A stretch of 7,031 bases of DNA from Deltaproteobacteria bacterium (GCA_003161515.1 PMOH01000084.1:1-7031); one strand, 5' to 3'; counted from the stretch's first letter, positions 1 through 6,118 are shown. The notes: generated from the sequence alone by a model not told the origin. Program-made: numbers and translations.

Positions 1-18
1 CTGCACCCAGTACTAATC

Positions 19-47
19 GCAAAGTTGCGCGCAGCGCACTACTTTGC
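19..47. repeat. Compact two-part hairpin in the left intergenic region
   Basis: GCAAAGT (19-25) pairs perfectly with ACTTTGC (41-47). Directly inside, TGCGC (26-30) pairs with GCGCA (34-38) around a 3-base GCA loop, leaving CT (39-40) as the only bulge. The result is a 12-bp helix in 29 bases. Neither strand shows a run of T after it, so it is not a classical intrinsic terminator. It lies downstream of the leftward hydrolase gene that ends at 217, and could act as a 3'-end processing or Rho-associated structure, or belong to a dispersed repeat. Its function is unknown. Confidence 0.5.
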
Positions 48-147
48 TCTCAGGGGCGGGGGCAAGATGGCGAGCACCACTAAGCGTGTTGAATTTGCCC
101 GCGCTGCACCTCTCCCGTCGCACTCCTATTTTCACTGGCGCGCGCCG

Positions 148-171
148 ACCTCCCCTCGGACAAGGGGAGGT
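148..171. repeat. 9-bp perfect hairpin, terminator-like on the plus strand
   Basis: ACCTCCCCT (148-156) and AGGGGAGGT (163-171) form a perfect 9-bp stem with a 6-base loop. Read on the plus strand it is followed by TTATTT, a weak U-rich tail. Read on the minus strand, the direction of the gene that ends at 217, no U tract follows. It could be a weak terminator for a gene left of the window. It sits only 7 bases from the dispersed repeat motif at 178-203, so it may equally be one module of that repeat. Confidence 0.45.
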
Positions 172-176
172 TATTT

Positions 177-204
177 CGATTCTTCGCTTCGCTCAGAATG
201 ACAC
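177..204. repeat. Short dispersed intergenic repeat (GAGCGAAGCGAAGAATC type)
   Basis: On the minus strand this stretch contains GTCATTCTGAGCGAAGCGAAG followed by AATC. I recognise it from memory as a short palindromic repeat scattered between genes in many environmental bacterial genomes, where its translations produce spurious peptides rich in SEAKN or RFAQND. The ends ATTCT (179-183) and AGAAT (195-199) are inverted. Only one copy is visible here. It ends about 13 bases from the stop codon of the hydrolase gene, a typical position for such repeats just past a 3' end. Confidence 0.55.
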
Positions 205-216
205 AAGGACAAAGGG

Positions 217-1539
217 TCAGAGGGAGGTGCGGTAGTAGTGGACGGCTTGGGTCATGCCGCCGGCCAGGCGGGTGCGGACGTAGTTCATGAAGTCGGTGGT
301 GAAGACGTACTTGGGCTTCAGGTAAACGCCGCCGTTGTTTAATGAGAAGAGTATTCGGTGCATTTTCCAGTTTCGGAAATTCTGGAGAAGCTTGAAGCGG
401 GCGGAGACTCCCAGGGTCTGAATTCCGAATGGGAACTTGAATCCGAACCATAGCGGCTGAGAGTTGATAGCCAGGTCCGGCTGATAAGACTCTTGAACTT
501 CCGCTATTCGTCCGCTCGCTAGCGAAAACTCAACAGTCTTATCGAGATCCGGGATCCTTATGGTCACGGGGCGCAACATCCATAGCAGCGCCCGCGGATA
601 GCGCTCGCGGATTTGATCGGCCATCGCCTTATAAGCGTCGAAAATATCGCTGAGAGGTTTTGTTTCGATTGGGTCGTAGGGTAGTTCATCCCATTTGGGC
701 AGTGAACGGTAGCGTTGCAACGCTGGCGACGAGTCGTAGGTCGCGCCGACTTCATAACTGTCGCCAGGATATAGGACTGCCGCGGTCTGGCCCTGCTGAC
801 TCAGATAGTTATAGGCATCGTTCACGGTATTGGCGAACGGATTGACGTACTTGTTATCCTCGCTCGAGAAGTAGATGAAGCTCGCGAACGGTATCGTGAC
901 TTTGGCGTCGAGTGCGCGATGAACCTCCGACATGTTGCGAAGGACCTGCTTCGCGCGCTCGGGCAAGTAGCGCTCGGGCGGTTCGAATCCGGCATAGGCA
1001 GCCAGCGAAAACTGGCTAAGCAGGACGTCAACGTGTTTCAGGTCCTGGAGAATCAGGCGGCATTCGGGAGTGCTGATGCGGGCGTCGTTTTCATTGAGTA
1101 CTACTTGTTGATCGTCGATTACTGCCAGAGCGGAGTCCATCAGGCCGGCGTGGTAGCAATAGACCTTCGCGCCGTTTGATCCTTCTGTCAGCGGCACTAT
1201 CTCGCGGTGAGGCAGCAGCCGAAAGCGTTGATAGCCTATGCCCTTGAAAGCAGCGACTATCTTAGCGGAATCGCGAGTCTGAAAAAGGACAGTTACACGC
1301 TGTTTGAAGGAGTCGGGAAATGAACCTAAGGTTGGGAAATGAAAATGGTCGGGATGCTCATGGGATATCCATAGGTAGTCAACCCGATCCAGAAGCGCGG
1401 GATCCAGCACCGGATCGGGACGCAGGGTCCATGAGTTATTGAAAATTTTCCCGGAGAGCCATGGGTCCATCAGGATCGAGGTGCCAGAGCACTCGACGAC
1501 AAGGCCCGCATGTCCGACGAAATCGATTTTCATTGCCAT
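217..1539 (-). CDS. MBL-fold metallo-hydrolase (UlaG/CMAH-like)
   Basis: This is a 440-residue cytoplasmic-type protein with no signal peptide or membrane segment. It opens with KIDFVGHAGLVVE and a DPWL strand near 25-28, the usual start of the metallo-beta-lactamase fold. The metal-binding signature SHEHPDHFH is complete, with the HxHxDH residues at 60-65. Later CYHAG, DSALAVID and VLNENDA follow the order of the CMP-sialic-acid-hydroxylase-like and UlaG-like branch. The C-terminal 140 residues (ending PLWFGFKFPFGIQTLGVSARF and beyond) form a separate domain typical of that branch. The substrate cannot be read from sequence. A sugar, lipid or nucleotide-sugar ester near a polysaccharide cluster is an inference. 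I chose ATG 1539, which is 4 bases after the upstream stop with a G-rich SD-like run (1555-1550) 10 bases before it. A GTG at 1557 would overlap the upstream gene and only add six residues. The spacing implies co-transcription and probably translational coupling. Confidence 0.85.
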   Translation of the reverse strand: MAMKIDFVGHAGLVVECSGTSILMDPWLSGKIFNNSWTLRPDPVLDPALLDRVDYLWISHEHPDHFHFPTLGSFPDSFKQRVTVLFQTRDSAKIVAAFKGIGYQRFRLLPHREIVPLTEGSNGAKVYCYHAGLMDSALAVIDDQQVVLNENDARISTPECRLILQDLKHVDVLLSQFSLAAYAGFEPPERYLPERAKQVLRNMSEVHRALDAKVTIPFASFIYFSSEDNKYVNPFANTVNDAYNYLSQQGQTAAVLYPGDSYEVGATYDSSPALQRYRSLPKWDELPYDPIETKPLSDIFDAYKAMADQIRERYPRALLWMLRPVTIRIPDLDKTVEFSLASGRIAEVQESYQPDLAINSQPLWFGFKFPFGIQTLGVSARFKLLQNFRNWKMHRILFSLNNGGVYLKPKYVFTTDFMNYVRTRLAGGMTQAVHYYRTSL

Positions 1540-1543
1540 TATT

Positions 1544-2122
1544 TCAGTGCCCCCCACCGTCTGCCGAGACTACACGACTCCAATCGAGTTGCCATTCATT
1601 GGAATCGTCGCTCGAGTCCGGCTTCATGACGGCGAAGTAGTGAGGAGAGTCAGTGCCGCGGTATTCACGTGCTACCACCGCCTCGGCCGCGACATTGCCG
1701 ATCCCGGCCGGAGTCGCGGTGTCAGCGCTGTCGGCGTCTTCAAGGTCGTAGCCCAGTCTTGAGAGCGCGGCGTCAATGCTCTGGGCCATCGAGGGCAGCA
1801 GATCGACCAGCGCCTTGCGCGCGGCAAAACTGATGGCCTCGATTTTATTGGCGTCGGTGTTTTCTTCGGGCGGGCGTTTCAGGATGCCGTTGGATCGCGA
1901 TGGCACTGCGATGGGATCATAAGCCGTCCACGCGTCGTACATCGCGGCATGCATCACGTCGATCATTCGCGTGGCTAGCTGTGGCTGAAAGCCGGTCTGC
2001 TGGATGTGGTTGAAGGCGACATTGTCCCAATAGACAGAAACCGTATCGGCACTGGCCGGCGGCGCAAATTTGAGCATCGCCAACGCTACCGTTAGTGCAA
2101 TCGTCGCGCGCCGAAAATACAT
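1544..2122 (-). CDS. Secreted haloperoxidase-like N-terminal domain protein, apparently truncated
   Basis: The product has 192 residues. Residues 1-25 are a clear Sec signal peptide: basic MYFRR, a hydrophobic core, and PASA before the mature DTVSVYWDN. The mature part resembles the N-terminal helical region of vanadium-dependent haloperoxidase-like (PAP2-superfamily, DUF6851-type) proteins: VYWDNVAFNHI, TRMIDVMHAAMYDAWTAYDP, KIEAISFAARKALVDLLP, and TPAGIGNVAAEAVVAREYR. Those proteins usually exceed 400 residues and carry the vanadate-binding KxxxxxxRP, PSGH and SRxxxxxH motifs in the C-terminal half. None of these is present, so peroxidase or phosphatase activity is not expected. The last 40 residues after AREYRG do not resemble anything I recognise. 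The start at 2122 is set by the signal peptide and an AGGGGGG ribosome site. A GTG at 2176 would put 18 charged residues ahead of the signal. It leads directly into the hydrolase gene. It may be a decaying gene or a free-standing helical domain. Confidence 0.7.
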   Translation of the reverse strand: MYFRRATIALTVALAMLKFAPPASADTVSVYWDNVAFNHIQQTGFQPQLATRMIDVMHAAMYDAWTAYDPIAVPSRSNGILKRPPEENTDANKIEAISFAARKALVDLLPSMAQSIDAALSRLGYDLEDADSADTATPAGIGNVAAEAVVAREYRGTDSPHYFAVMKPDSSDDSNEWQLDWSRVVSADGGGH

Positions 2123-2151
2123 TGGCACCCCCCTGCCGGCTCTGGAGTGCC
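2120..2151 (-). promoter_or_regulatory. Hairpin sequestering the ribosome binding site of the leftward gene pair
   Basis: In the leftward transcript GGCACUCC (complement of 2151-2144) can pair over all 8 positions with GGGGUGCC (complement of 2131-2124), one pair being U-G. The loop is 12 bases. The 3' arm contains most of the G-rich Shine-Dalgarno run and ends one base before the ATG at 2122. On the plus strand the same position would be a C-A mismatch, so the helix is better formed in the transcript that uses it. This would lower initiation unless opened by a ligand, protein, temperature or an upstream ribosome. No known riboswitch or thermometer class was recognised. Confidence 0.4.
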
Positions 2152-2192
2152 GTCGCTTAGGGCTCGCGAAGGGCACTGGGTGTGTATGGAAC

Positions 2193-2266
2193 GGCTCCGG
2201 GCGGGCGCGGGATCTGGCCTACGTCGTGGTGGGGAGCTATTCGGTCAGCCGCAACCCACCGGAGCC
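2193..2266. repeat. Long-range inverted repeat with an alternative pairing
   Basis: GGCTCCGG (2193-2200) is perfectly complementary to CCGGAGCC (2259-2266). A second helix, GGTGGG (2228-2233) with CCCACC (2255-2260), encloses a small CGG-TCAG-CCG stem-loop (2242-2251). It competes with the first helix for 2259-2260. On the plus strand the first helix buries GGAG (2261-2264), the presumed ribosome site of the short ORF at 2270. Two mutually exclusive helices over a ribosome site are the geometry of a switching leader. I could not match it to a known riboswitch class, and the GC-rich composition makes chance pairing possible. Confidence 0.3.
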
Positions 2267-2269
2267 AAA

Positions 2270-2320
2270 ATGCCGAAATTTTTACGTACTCTCGCAGTCC
2301 TCTCTTTGGCCGCTGCTTAA
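2270..2320 (+). pseudogene. Stub of a secreted-protein gene (signal peptide then stop)
   Basis: ATG at 2270 is preceded by GGAG at 2261-2264 with a 5-base spacer. It encodes 16 residues, MPKFLRTLAVLSLAAA, before TAA at 2318-2320. This reads as the n-region and hydrophobic core of a Sec signal peptide ending at the small residues where a cleavage site would come. Reading on in frame gives about 28 charged residues (starting AHKRYAELVPIIDRR) before the next stop, which do not look like a known family. The simplest reading is the 5' remnant of a secreted-protein gene whose body was deleted. A short leader peptide is the alternative. Chance occurrence is also possible for so short an ORF. Confidence 0.4.
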
Positions 2321-2612
2321 GCGCACAAAAGATATGCAGAACTTGTGCCGATTATTGACAGGAGAGCAAAGCGAAAGAGCCGGGAAGACTCAAGCAGAAA
2401 AATCTAATTGTCGTCGGAGTTTTTTGACGATGATATCGACGCGACACGTCAGGCGACCTCGAATGAGTAATGGGTGTAAGTGTGTAGTCGTGAAATAAAT
2501 TCGCTCCGCGTAGGTCTAAATTTACCGGCCATCTCACCGCTCAAGGTCAACCAGCAGAACGAAGTCACACGATCCAGACGGATGGCATCTTCGTTGCTTT
2601 TCCAGCACGGCC

Positions 2613-4133
2613 ATGCTGCAAAAATTACAAACGTCCCCGCGCGATCGCGTCACCGAGGTGCAGTGGTCGAGAGTCCTCGATGACAGCGGCGATCGTCGTA
2701 CGCAGATTTTTGGGCTCTCGATTCGACATTTCGAATACTTGGTGGCCGCGGCAGTCGGATTGCTGATCCTCGTTCTGGTGACTCATCCGGAAGGCGGCGG
2801 ACTAGTCGCGCTTGCAATCGCGGCGGCCGTGATTTTGCCGTACGCAATTCGCTACACGAGCCATCATGTCGGCGGGCTGCTAATCGTCATCGTGTTGATC
2901 GAGGCGGTGGCGGCCAGCTACTTCGCGGCAAGTTCAGACGAGAAGATTGGCGCCATCGTACGATATCCGTTGGGCCTGTTGTTCATTCTCCCGTTTATTC
3001 CCAGGCTGTGGAAGTCGGGAATTCTGCGCCAGGGCGGATTTCGTGACTATTCGATTTATCTGATTTGGGCGTTGTTCAGCGTCTCGTATTCGATCCTGCC
3101 GACAGTCTCACTCGGCCGGGCATTCGCGGCGATCCTGCCGTTCCTGGCGATGTGCGCGATAGCTACGGAAGTCAGGAGCGCAGACGACGCGCGACGGATG
3201 ATGGGAGTTCTACTCGCCGGTCTTGGAGTTGTGGTCGCGGTCAACTACCTTGCGATGTTTATTCAGCCGGACACGGCCTGGCAGCCTGATACCGATAGCG
3301 GCATGCTGCGGTTCGTGGGATTTCTTACCGAGCCAAATGAGCTCGGCAACCTGATGCTCGCGACCATCGGCGCAGGATTTGGCTATTGGCCAGTCGCGCG
3401 AGGATGGAAGAAGGGGCTGACGGCAGCGGCTATGATTGGCGCGCTGGTGCAGGCGGTTATGGCGGACTCGCGAACGCCAATTATCGGACTGGGTATTGGA
3501 ATCGCGCTTTACCTGGTGTGGCGATATCGAGCCAGGGGAATTATCGGCGTCGTGGCTATGTTCGGGGTTTTTTACGTAGTCGCGCACATGATTCCGAGCA
3601 TGCACGAGTACATCGATCGGGGCGACGTAGCGAGCTTCACGGGGCGGCAGGTCGCGTGGGATTTTGGAGTTCGCAGCGTCAAGGAGAGCCCGCTTTTGGG
3701 ACACGGCTACGAGGTCGAGGGCCAGATTCTCCTGAGTCCGTTCTTCCAGGGCTGGGACGCGGTCTGGGGCATGGGCTACCAGTCGTCGCTGCACAACGGC
3801 TATCTCTCGCGCGCGGTGAGTCTCGGGATACCGGCGCTTCTGTTCTGGGCGTTTCTTACATTGCGGCCGATGGTCAGTTGCTTTTTTCCGAATGGCGATC
3901 CGTGGAAGTTAAGATCGCTGGTACCGCTGGCGATGGTGCCGATGGTGATGCTGAATACGACGGAGTCGGTCGTGGACTTTCGCTCATTCGCCGGCGTCAT
4001 GATGGCGCTGGTGTGGATGATGCTCGAGCGCGAGCGGCTCTTTGCCCGCGCACAAGCGTCCGCGCGCGCGAGAGTGGTTGAAGAATCGAAAACTCCGATC
4101 GTCCGCGCGCTACAGGGGAGGCATGCCTCGTGA
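2613..4133 (+). CDS. O-antigen ligase / Wzy-like polysaccharide polymerase family membrane protein
   Basis: The 506-residue polytopic inner-membrane protein has a charged N-terminus of about 38 residues, followed by roughly a dozen hydrophobic segments (for example 42-57, 64-79, 88-105, 118-130, 147-162, 170-184, 198-217, 245-258, 274-283, 289-303, 309-327, 401-417, 436-447, 460-471). Family hallmarks are FLTEPNELGN at 237-246, DSRTP at 285-289, and a long extracytoplasmic loop (about 329-395) holding GRQVAW (344-349), SPLLGHGY (359-366) and the conserved HNGYL (394-398). That loop with its His is typical of the O-antigen ligase/polymerase family (PF04932), which transfers or polymerises undecaprenyl-linked glycans at the periplasmic face. 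Ligase and polymerase cannot be separated from sequence. No strong Shine-Dalgarno precedes ATG 2613, and no better in-frame start is visible. The 3' end overlaps the next gene by 11 bases, implying one transcript. Confidence 0.85.
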   Translation: MLQKLQTSPRDRVTEVQWSRVLDDSGDRRTQIFGLSIRHFEYLVAAAVGLLILVLVTHPEGGGLVALAIAAAVILPYAIRYTSHHVGGLLIVIVLIEAVAASYFAASSDEKIGAIVRYPLGLLFILPFIPRLWKSGILRQGGFRDYSIYLIWALFSVSYSILPTVSLGRAFAAILPFLAMCAIATEVRSADDARRMMGVLLAGLGVVVAVNYLAMFIQPDTAWQPDTDSGMLRFVGFLTEPNELGNLMLATIGAGFGYWPVARGWKKGLTAAAMIGALVQAVMADSRTPIIGLGIGIALYLVWRYRARGIIGVVAMFGVFYVVAHMIPSMHEYIDRGDVASFTGRQVAWDFGVRSVKESPLLGHGYEVEGQILLSPFFQGWDAVWGMGYQSSLHNGYLSRAVSLGIPALLFWAFLTLRPMVSCFFPNGDPWKLRSLVPLAMVPMVMLNTTESVVDFRSFAGVMMALVWMMLERERLFARAQASARARVVEESKTPIVRALQGRHAS

Positions 4134-5541
4134 GGCGAAAATCAAGTCGCTGAGCTGGCTCTCCGGAGCGCTGCTGATCGTGGTGACGCTGGCGTACGTG
4201 GTTGAAACGCGCGTCGGAGCCACGGTTGAATCGTCGCACGCCTACTATCTCGACTCGAGCACGGGTGACGATTCCAATTCGGGCCGGAGTCCATCGGCCG
4301 CGTGGCGCACGATCGGAAAAATAAATTCGATCGCACTCGAGCCCGGAGATACGGTTTATTTTCGGCGCGGGCAGGTCTGGCGCGAGACGCTGGAACCGCG
4401 CAACGGCGGGTCAATCGGCCATCCGGTTACCTTTACGGCGTACGGCAGCGGCGCGGCGCCCGTCATCAGCGGCAGCGATGTCGTTACGGGATGGAGCTCG
4501 AGCAACGCTTCTATCTATCGGGCGCACTGTCAGAAGCCGAACAACGTTTATGTCGATGGAGGACCCGGTTGGGGTCTGACGCGCGCTTGCTGCATAGCCG
4601 GGGAGTCGTGCGAGGCGTCAGGTCTGTGCGCAGTGGGACCGATGACCGCAGGCAGCTGGTATTGGAATCCGGCGACGTCGGATCTGTATGTGCAGTTGGA
4701 GGACGGTTCCAATCCCGCGAGCCACACGGTGGAGGCTGCGGTGCGGATTTATGGAATGAATGCGACCGCAGATGAAGGCGAGAAGGGGAACATCGTCGTC
4801 GATGGTCTCGCATTCGAGCGTACCGGCGGATACGGGATCTACTTCTATTCGAATGCCGAAAATGGACGCGGGCCGGTTGGAGTAGTCATACGAAACAATA
4901 CTGTGCGACAGACCGGGACCGGACGGGTTGACGGCGGTGAATACTACAACGCGATCCATTTCGACGAACATGTGGAGCTGAATACGGCGCCGGAGTTTAT
5001 CGACAACACGATTGCATACAGCGGCGGACATGGTAACGCGATCAATTCGCAGATGGCCGATGGCGCGAAGATCATCGGCAATCACGCGGAGCATTTCAAT
5101 CACAACGGCTTCGATACCAAGCATTCGGCGTCGGTGCTCATTCGCGGCAATACTGCGCATGAGGCGGACGAGGCCAACGGCATCTACCAGGAATACTGCG
5201 CCGGCGGCGTGATAGAGAATAACGTGATCTACAACGTCAGCGGCTCAGTGCCCGGGCGCGGTTCGGGGATTCAAATCGACGCGGGTACTTCAGGAGCGAC
5301 GATCGTCGGTAATTCGATTTCCAGCGTGCTCACCGGCATCTACCTGATCAAGCCGGCGACAGTCAGGAACAATATCGTGAGCCGGGCGGGGCACGCGGTG
5401 CTCGAAGCGAATGCCGGCGGTAGATTCGATCACAACAATTGGGGCGATTCACCGATATTCTATATGAACGACCGCCGTGAAAGTTTCGCCGAGTGGCAAG
5501 CGGCCAACGATCATCCCGGCGATCAAGCTGCGGAACACTAG
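4123..5541 (+). CDS. Secreted right-handed parallel beta-helix protein
   Basis: The product has 472 residues. A hydrophobic stretch at 9-27 after basic residues is a signal peptide or N-terminal anchor, with GA near 32-33 as a possible cleavage point. The mature part begins YYLDSSTGDDSNSGRSPSAAWRTIGKIN and LEPGDTVYFRRGQVWRETL, the standard opening of parallel beta-helix proteins including polysaccharide lyases and epimerases. A loop with five cysteines (136, 156, 157, 163, 169) follows. From about 225 the repeats IVVDGLAFE, VVIRNNTVRQ, AKIIGNHAEHF, VLIRGNTAHE, GVIENNVIYN, ATIVGNSISS and ATVRNNIVSR mark successive coils. The overlap with a polysaccharide polymerase/ligase gene suggests it cuts or modifies that polymer, which is inference. 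ATG 4123 lies in an AGGGGAGG context only one base away, so initiation by a terminating ribosome from the upstream gene is likely. A longer in-frame start at 4042 would bury the signal peptide. The C-terminus looks shortened. Confidence 0.8.
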   Translation: MPREAKIKSLSWLSGALLIVVTLAYVVETRVGATVESSHAYYLDSSTGDDSNSGRSPSAAWRTIGKINSIALEPGDTVYFRRGQVWRETLEPRNGGSIGHPVTFTAYGSGAAPVISGSDVVTGWSSSNASIYRAHCQKPNNVYVDGGPGWGLTRACCIAGESCEASGLCAVGPMTAGSWYWNPATSDLYVQLEDGSNPASHTVEAAVRIYGMNATADEGEKGNIVVDGLAFERTGGYGIYFYSNAENGRGPVGVVIRNNTVRQTGTGRVDGGEYYNAIHFDEHVELNTAPEFIDNTIAYSGGHGNAINSQMADGAKIIGNHAEHFNHNGFDTKHSASVLIRGNTAHEADEANGIYQEYCAGGVIENNVIYNVSGSVPGRGSGIQIDAGTSGATIVGNSISSVLTGIYLIKPATVRNNIVSRAGHAVLEANAGGRFDHNNWGDSPIFYMNDRRESFAEWQAANDHPGDQAAEH

Positions 5542-5596
5542 CTCTGAAAATCAACCGTGCGATTAGCTAGTCATCCGACTCGAAGTAGTAGTTCGG

Positions 5597-5617
5597 GTTA
5601 GTAACTGCATTACTAAC
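5597..5617. promoter_or_regulatory. Perfect 8-bp dyad, operator or 3'-end hairpin candidate
   Basis: GTTAGTAA (5597-5604) and TTACTAAC (5610-5617) are exact inverted repeats around CTGCA. The arms are AT-rich and lack a following T run, which fits a protein-binding dyad better than an intrinsic terminator. It lies 55 bases after the beta-helix stop and upstream of the AT-rich island with a TATAAT box, so it could be an operator for a rightward promoter. Confidence 0.4.
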
Positions 5618-5633
5618 TTGGTGAGAGGTGAAA

Positions 5634-5667
5634 TACTTACGGTCGCAAGTACTTACGGCGCTATAAT
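5634..5667 (+). promoter_or_regulatory. Candidate promoter with TATAAT box and duplicated upstream motif
   Basis: TATAAT at 5662-5667 matches the sigma-70 -10 consensus exactly. The -35 position is weak: TTACGG at 5637-5642 is 19 bases upstream. TACTTACGG is duplicated (5634-5642 and 5650-5658, 16 bases apart), which could serve an activator that compensates for the weak -35. A start of transcription near 5675 would leave a leader of about 480 bases before the gene at 6154. Confidence 0.3.
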
Positions 5668-5718
5668 TGTAAAATATACAAAATTGTAAAAACTACATAC
5701 TATAGAAAATATACAAAA
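5666..5718. repeat. AT-rich island of interleaved short direct repeats
   Basis: ATTGTAAAA occurs at 5666-5674 and again at 5683-5691 (17-base period). AAAATATACAAAA occurs at 5671-5683 and 5706-5718 (35-base period). TTGTA and TACAA also form inverted pairs around 5667-5681. The block is almost pure A/T in an otherwise GC-rich window. It could bind a regulator or nucleoid-silencing protein, act as an UP-element-rich promoter zone, or be recently acquired DNA. Confidence 0.45.
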
Positions 5719-5938
5719 AAAGAATTGAGCCGCGCTTGAGAAAGTTGAACCACTAGTATTCGTCTGATACTCTTGCCCGCGCGATGCGTCGTGGCGTCGC
5801 AACGTTACTAGGTTCAGGCGCGCCGGTCTCACATCGTTGGCACCAATCCAGAGCCGGCGCTGCCTGGCAGGTCTGGAAATACAAATGCGAGGGGAGTTTC
5901 AGGCTCTGAGGCTGTGAGTCCAGGTCCGCAGGGGAGAG

Positions 5939-5971
5939 ACCTGTCGAGATAGGGGGAACCTGTCCAGATAG
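5939..5971. repeat. Tandem 14-base direct repeat
   Basis: ACCTGTCGAGATAG (5939-5952) is followed with a 19-base period by ACCTGTCCAGATAG (5958-5971), differing at one base. A degenerate third copy starts ACCTGCCGA at 5986. Such iterons may be protein-binding sites or the decayed end of an insertion sequence. No flanking terminal inverted repeat or transposase is visible. Confidence 0.4.
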
Positions 5972-6118
5972 AGTTTCGTTTTCTGACCTGCCGAAGGTAT
6001 CACGCCACTGAAATAGCCCGCGCCTAAGCCGCGGAAGTGCGTCGGCGTTAGTCCGGCGGAGCGGTGATGTGTGCTCCTCCACCGTCTCGCCGAAGCCGGC
6101 CCGATGCTGCCCGCGAGA

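Larger units (their letters stand above)
1..216. other. Left intergenic region without a gene
   Basis: No convincing coding region is present. The open frames here read through the hairpins and the dispersed repeat, and have the low-complexity, Arg/Pro-rich composition of non-coding DNA. The content is the three inverted-repeat elements annotated separately (19-47, 148-171, 177-204). A gene may lie beyond the left edge, but nothing seen here belongs to it. Confidence 0.6.
2123..2612. other. Divergent intergenic region with leader-like structures and a gene stub
   Basis: About 490 bases separate the leftward pair from the rightward membrane-protein gene. Besides the hairpin at 2120-2151, it holds a GGCTCCGG/CCGGAGCC inverted repeat (2193-2266) and the short signal-peptide ORF at 2270-2320. 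From 2321 to 2612 I see no gene and no convincing promoter. There is a TTGACA at 2355-2360, but no matching -10 box 16-18 bases later. Open frames crossing the region lack family features. Confidence 0.5.

Noticed and set aside
711..724. Perfect 14-base palindrome AGCGTTGCAACGCT
   Set aside because: It is inside the hydrolase gene in a GC-rich codon context. With no second copy or promoter context it is probably chance.
980..990. GGTTCGAATCC, identical to a tRNA T-arm core
   Set aside because: It lies in the hydrolase coding region, encoding GFEPP on the minus strand, and no acceptor, D or anticodon arm can be built around it.
2355..2360. TTGACA, an exact -35 box
   Set aside because: No -10-like hexamer occurs at 16-18 bases downstream, so it is not called as a promoter.
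2070..2498. 142-codon plus-strand open frame
   Set aside because: It begins inside the opposite-strand secreted gene, has mixed unrelated composition, no ribosome site and no recognisable domain.
3386..4081. 231-codon plus-strand frame inside the membrane-protein gene
   Set aside because: It is the +1-frame shadow of a strongly supported polymerase/ligase gene, with Arg/Gly-rich low-complexity translation.
5634..5718. Possible CRISPR array, because several short repeats are regularly spaced
   Set aside because: The repeats are only 9-13 bases, interleaved and overlapping, without uniform spacers or nearby cas genes.
5784..5909. Small plus-strand frame starting MRRGVATLLG
   Set aside because: No Shine-Dalgarno precedes it, and it has no hydrophobic, domain or neighbourhood support.
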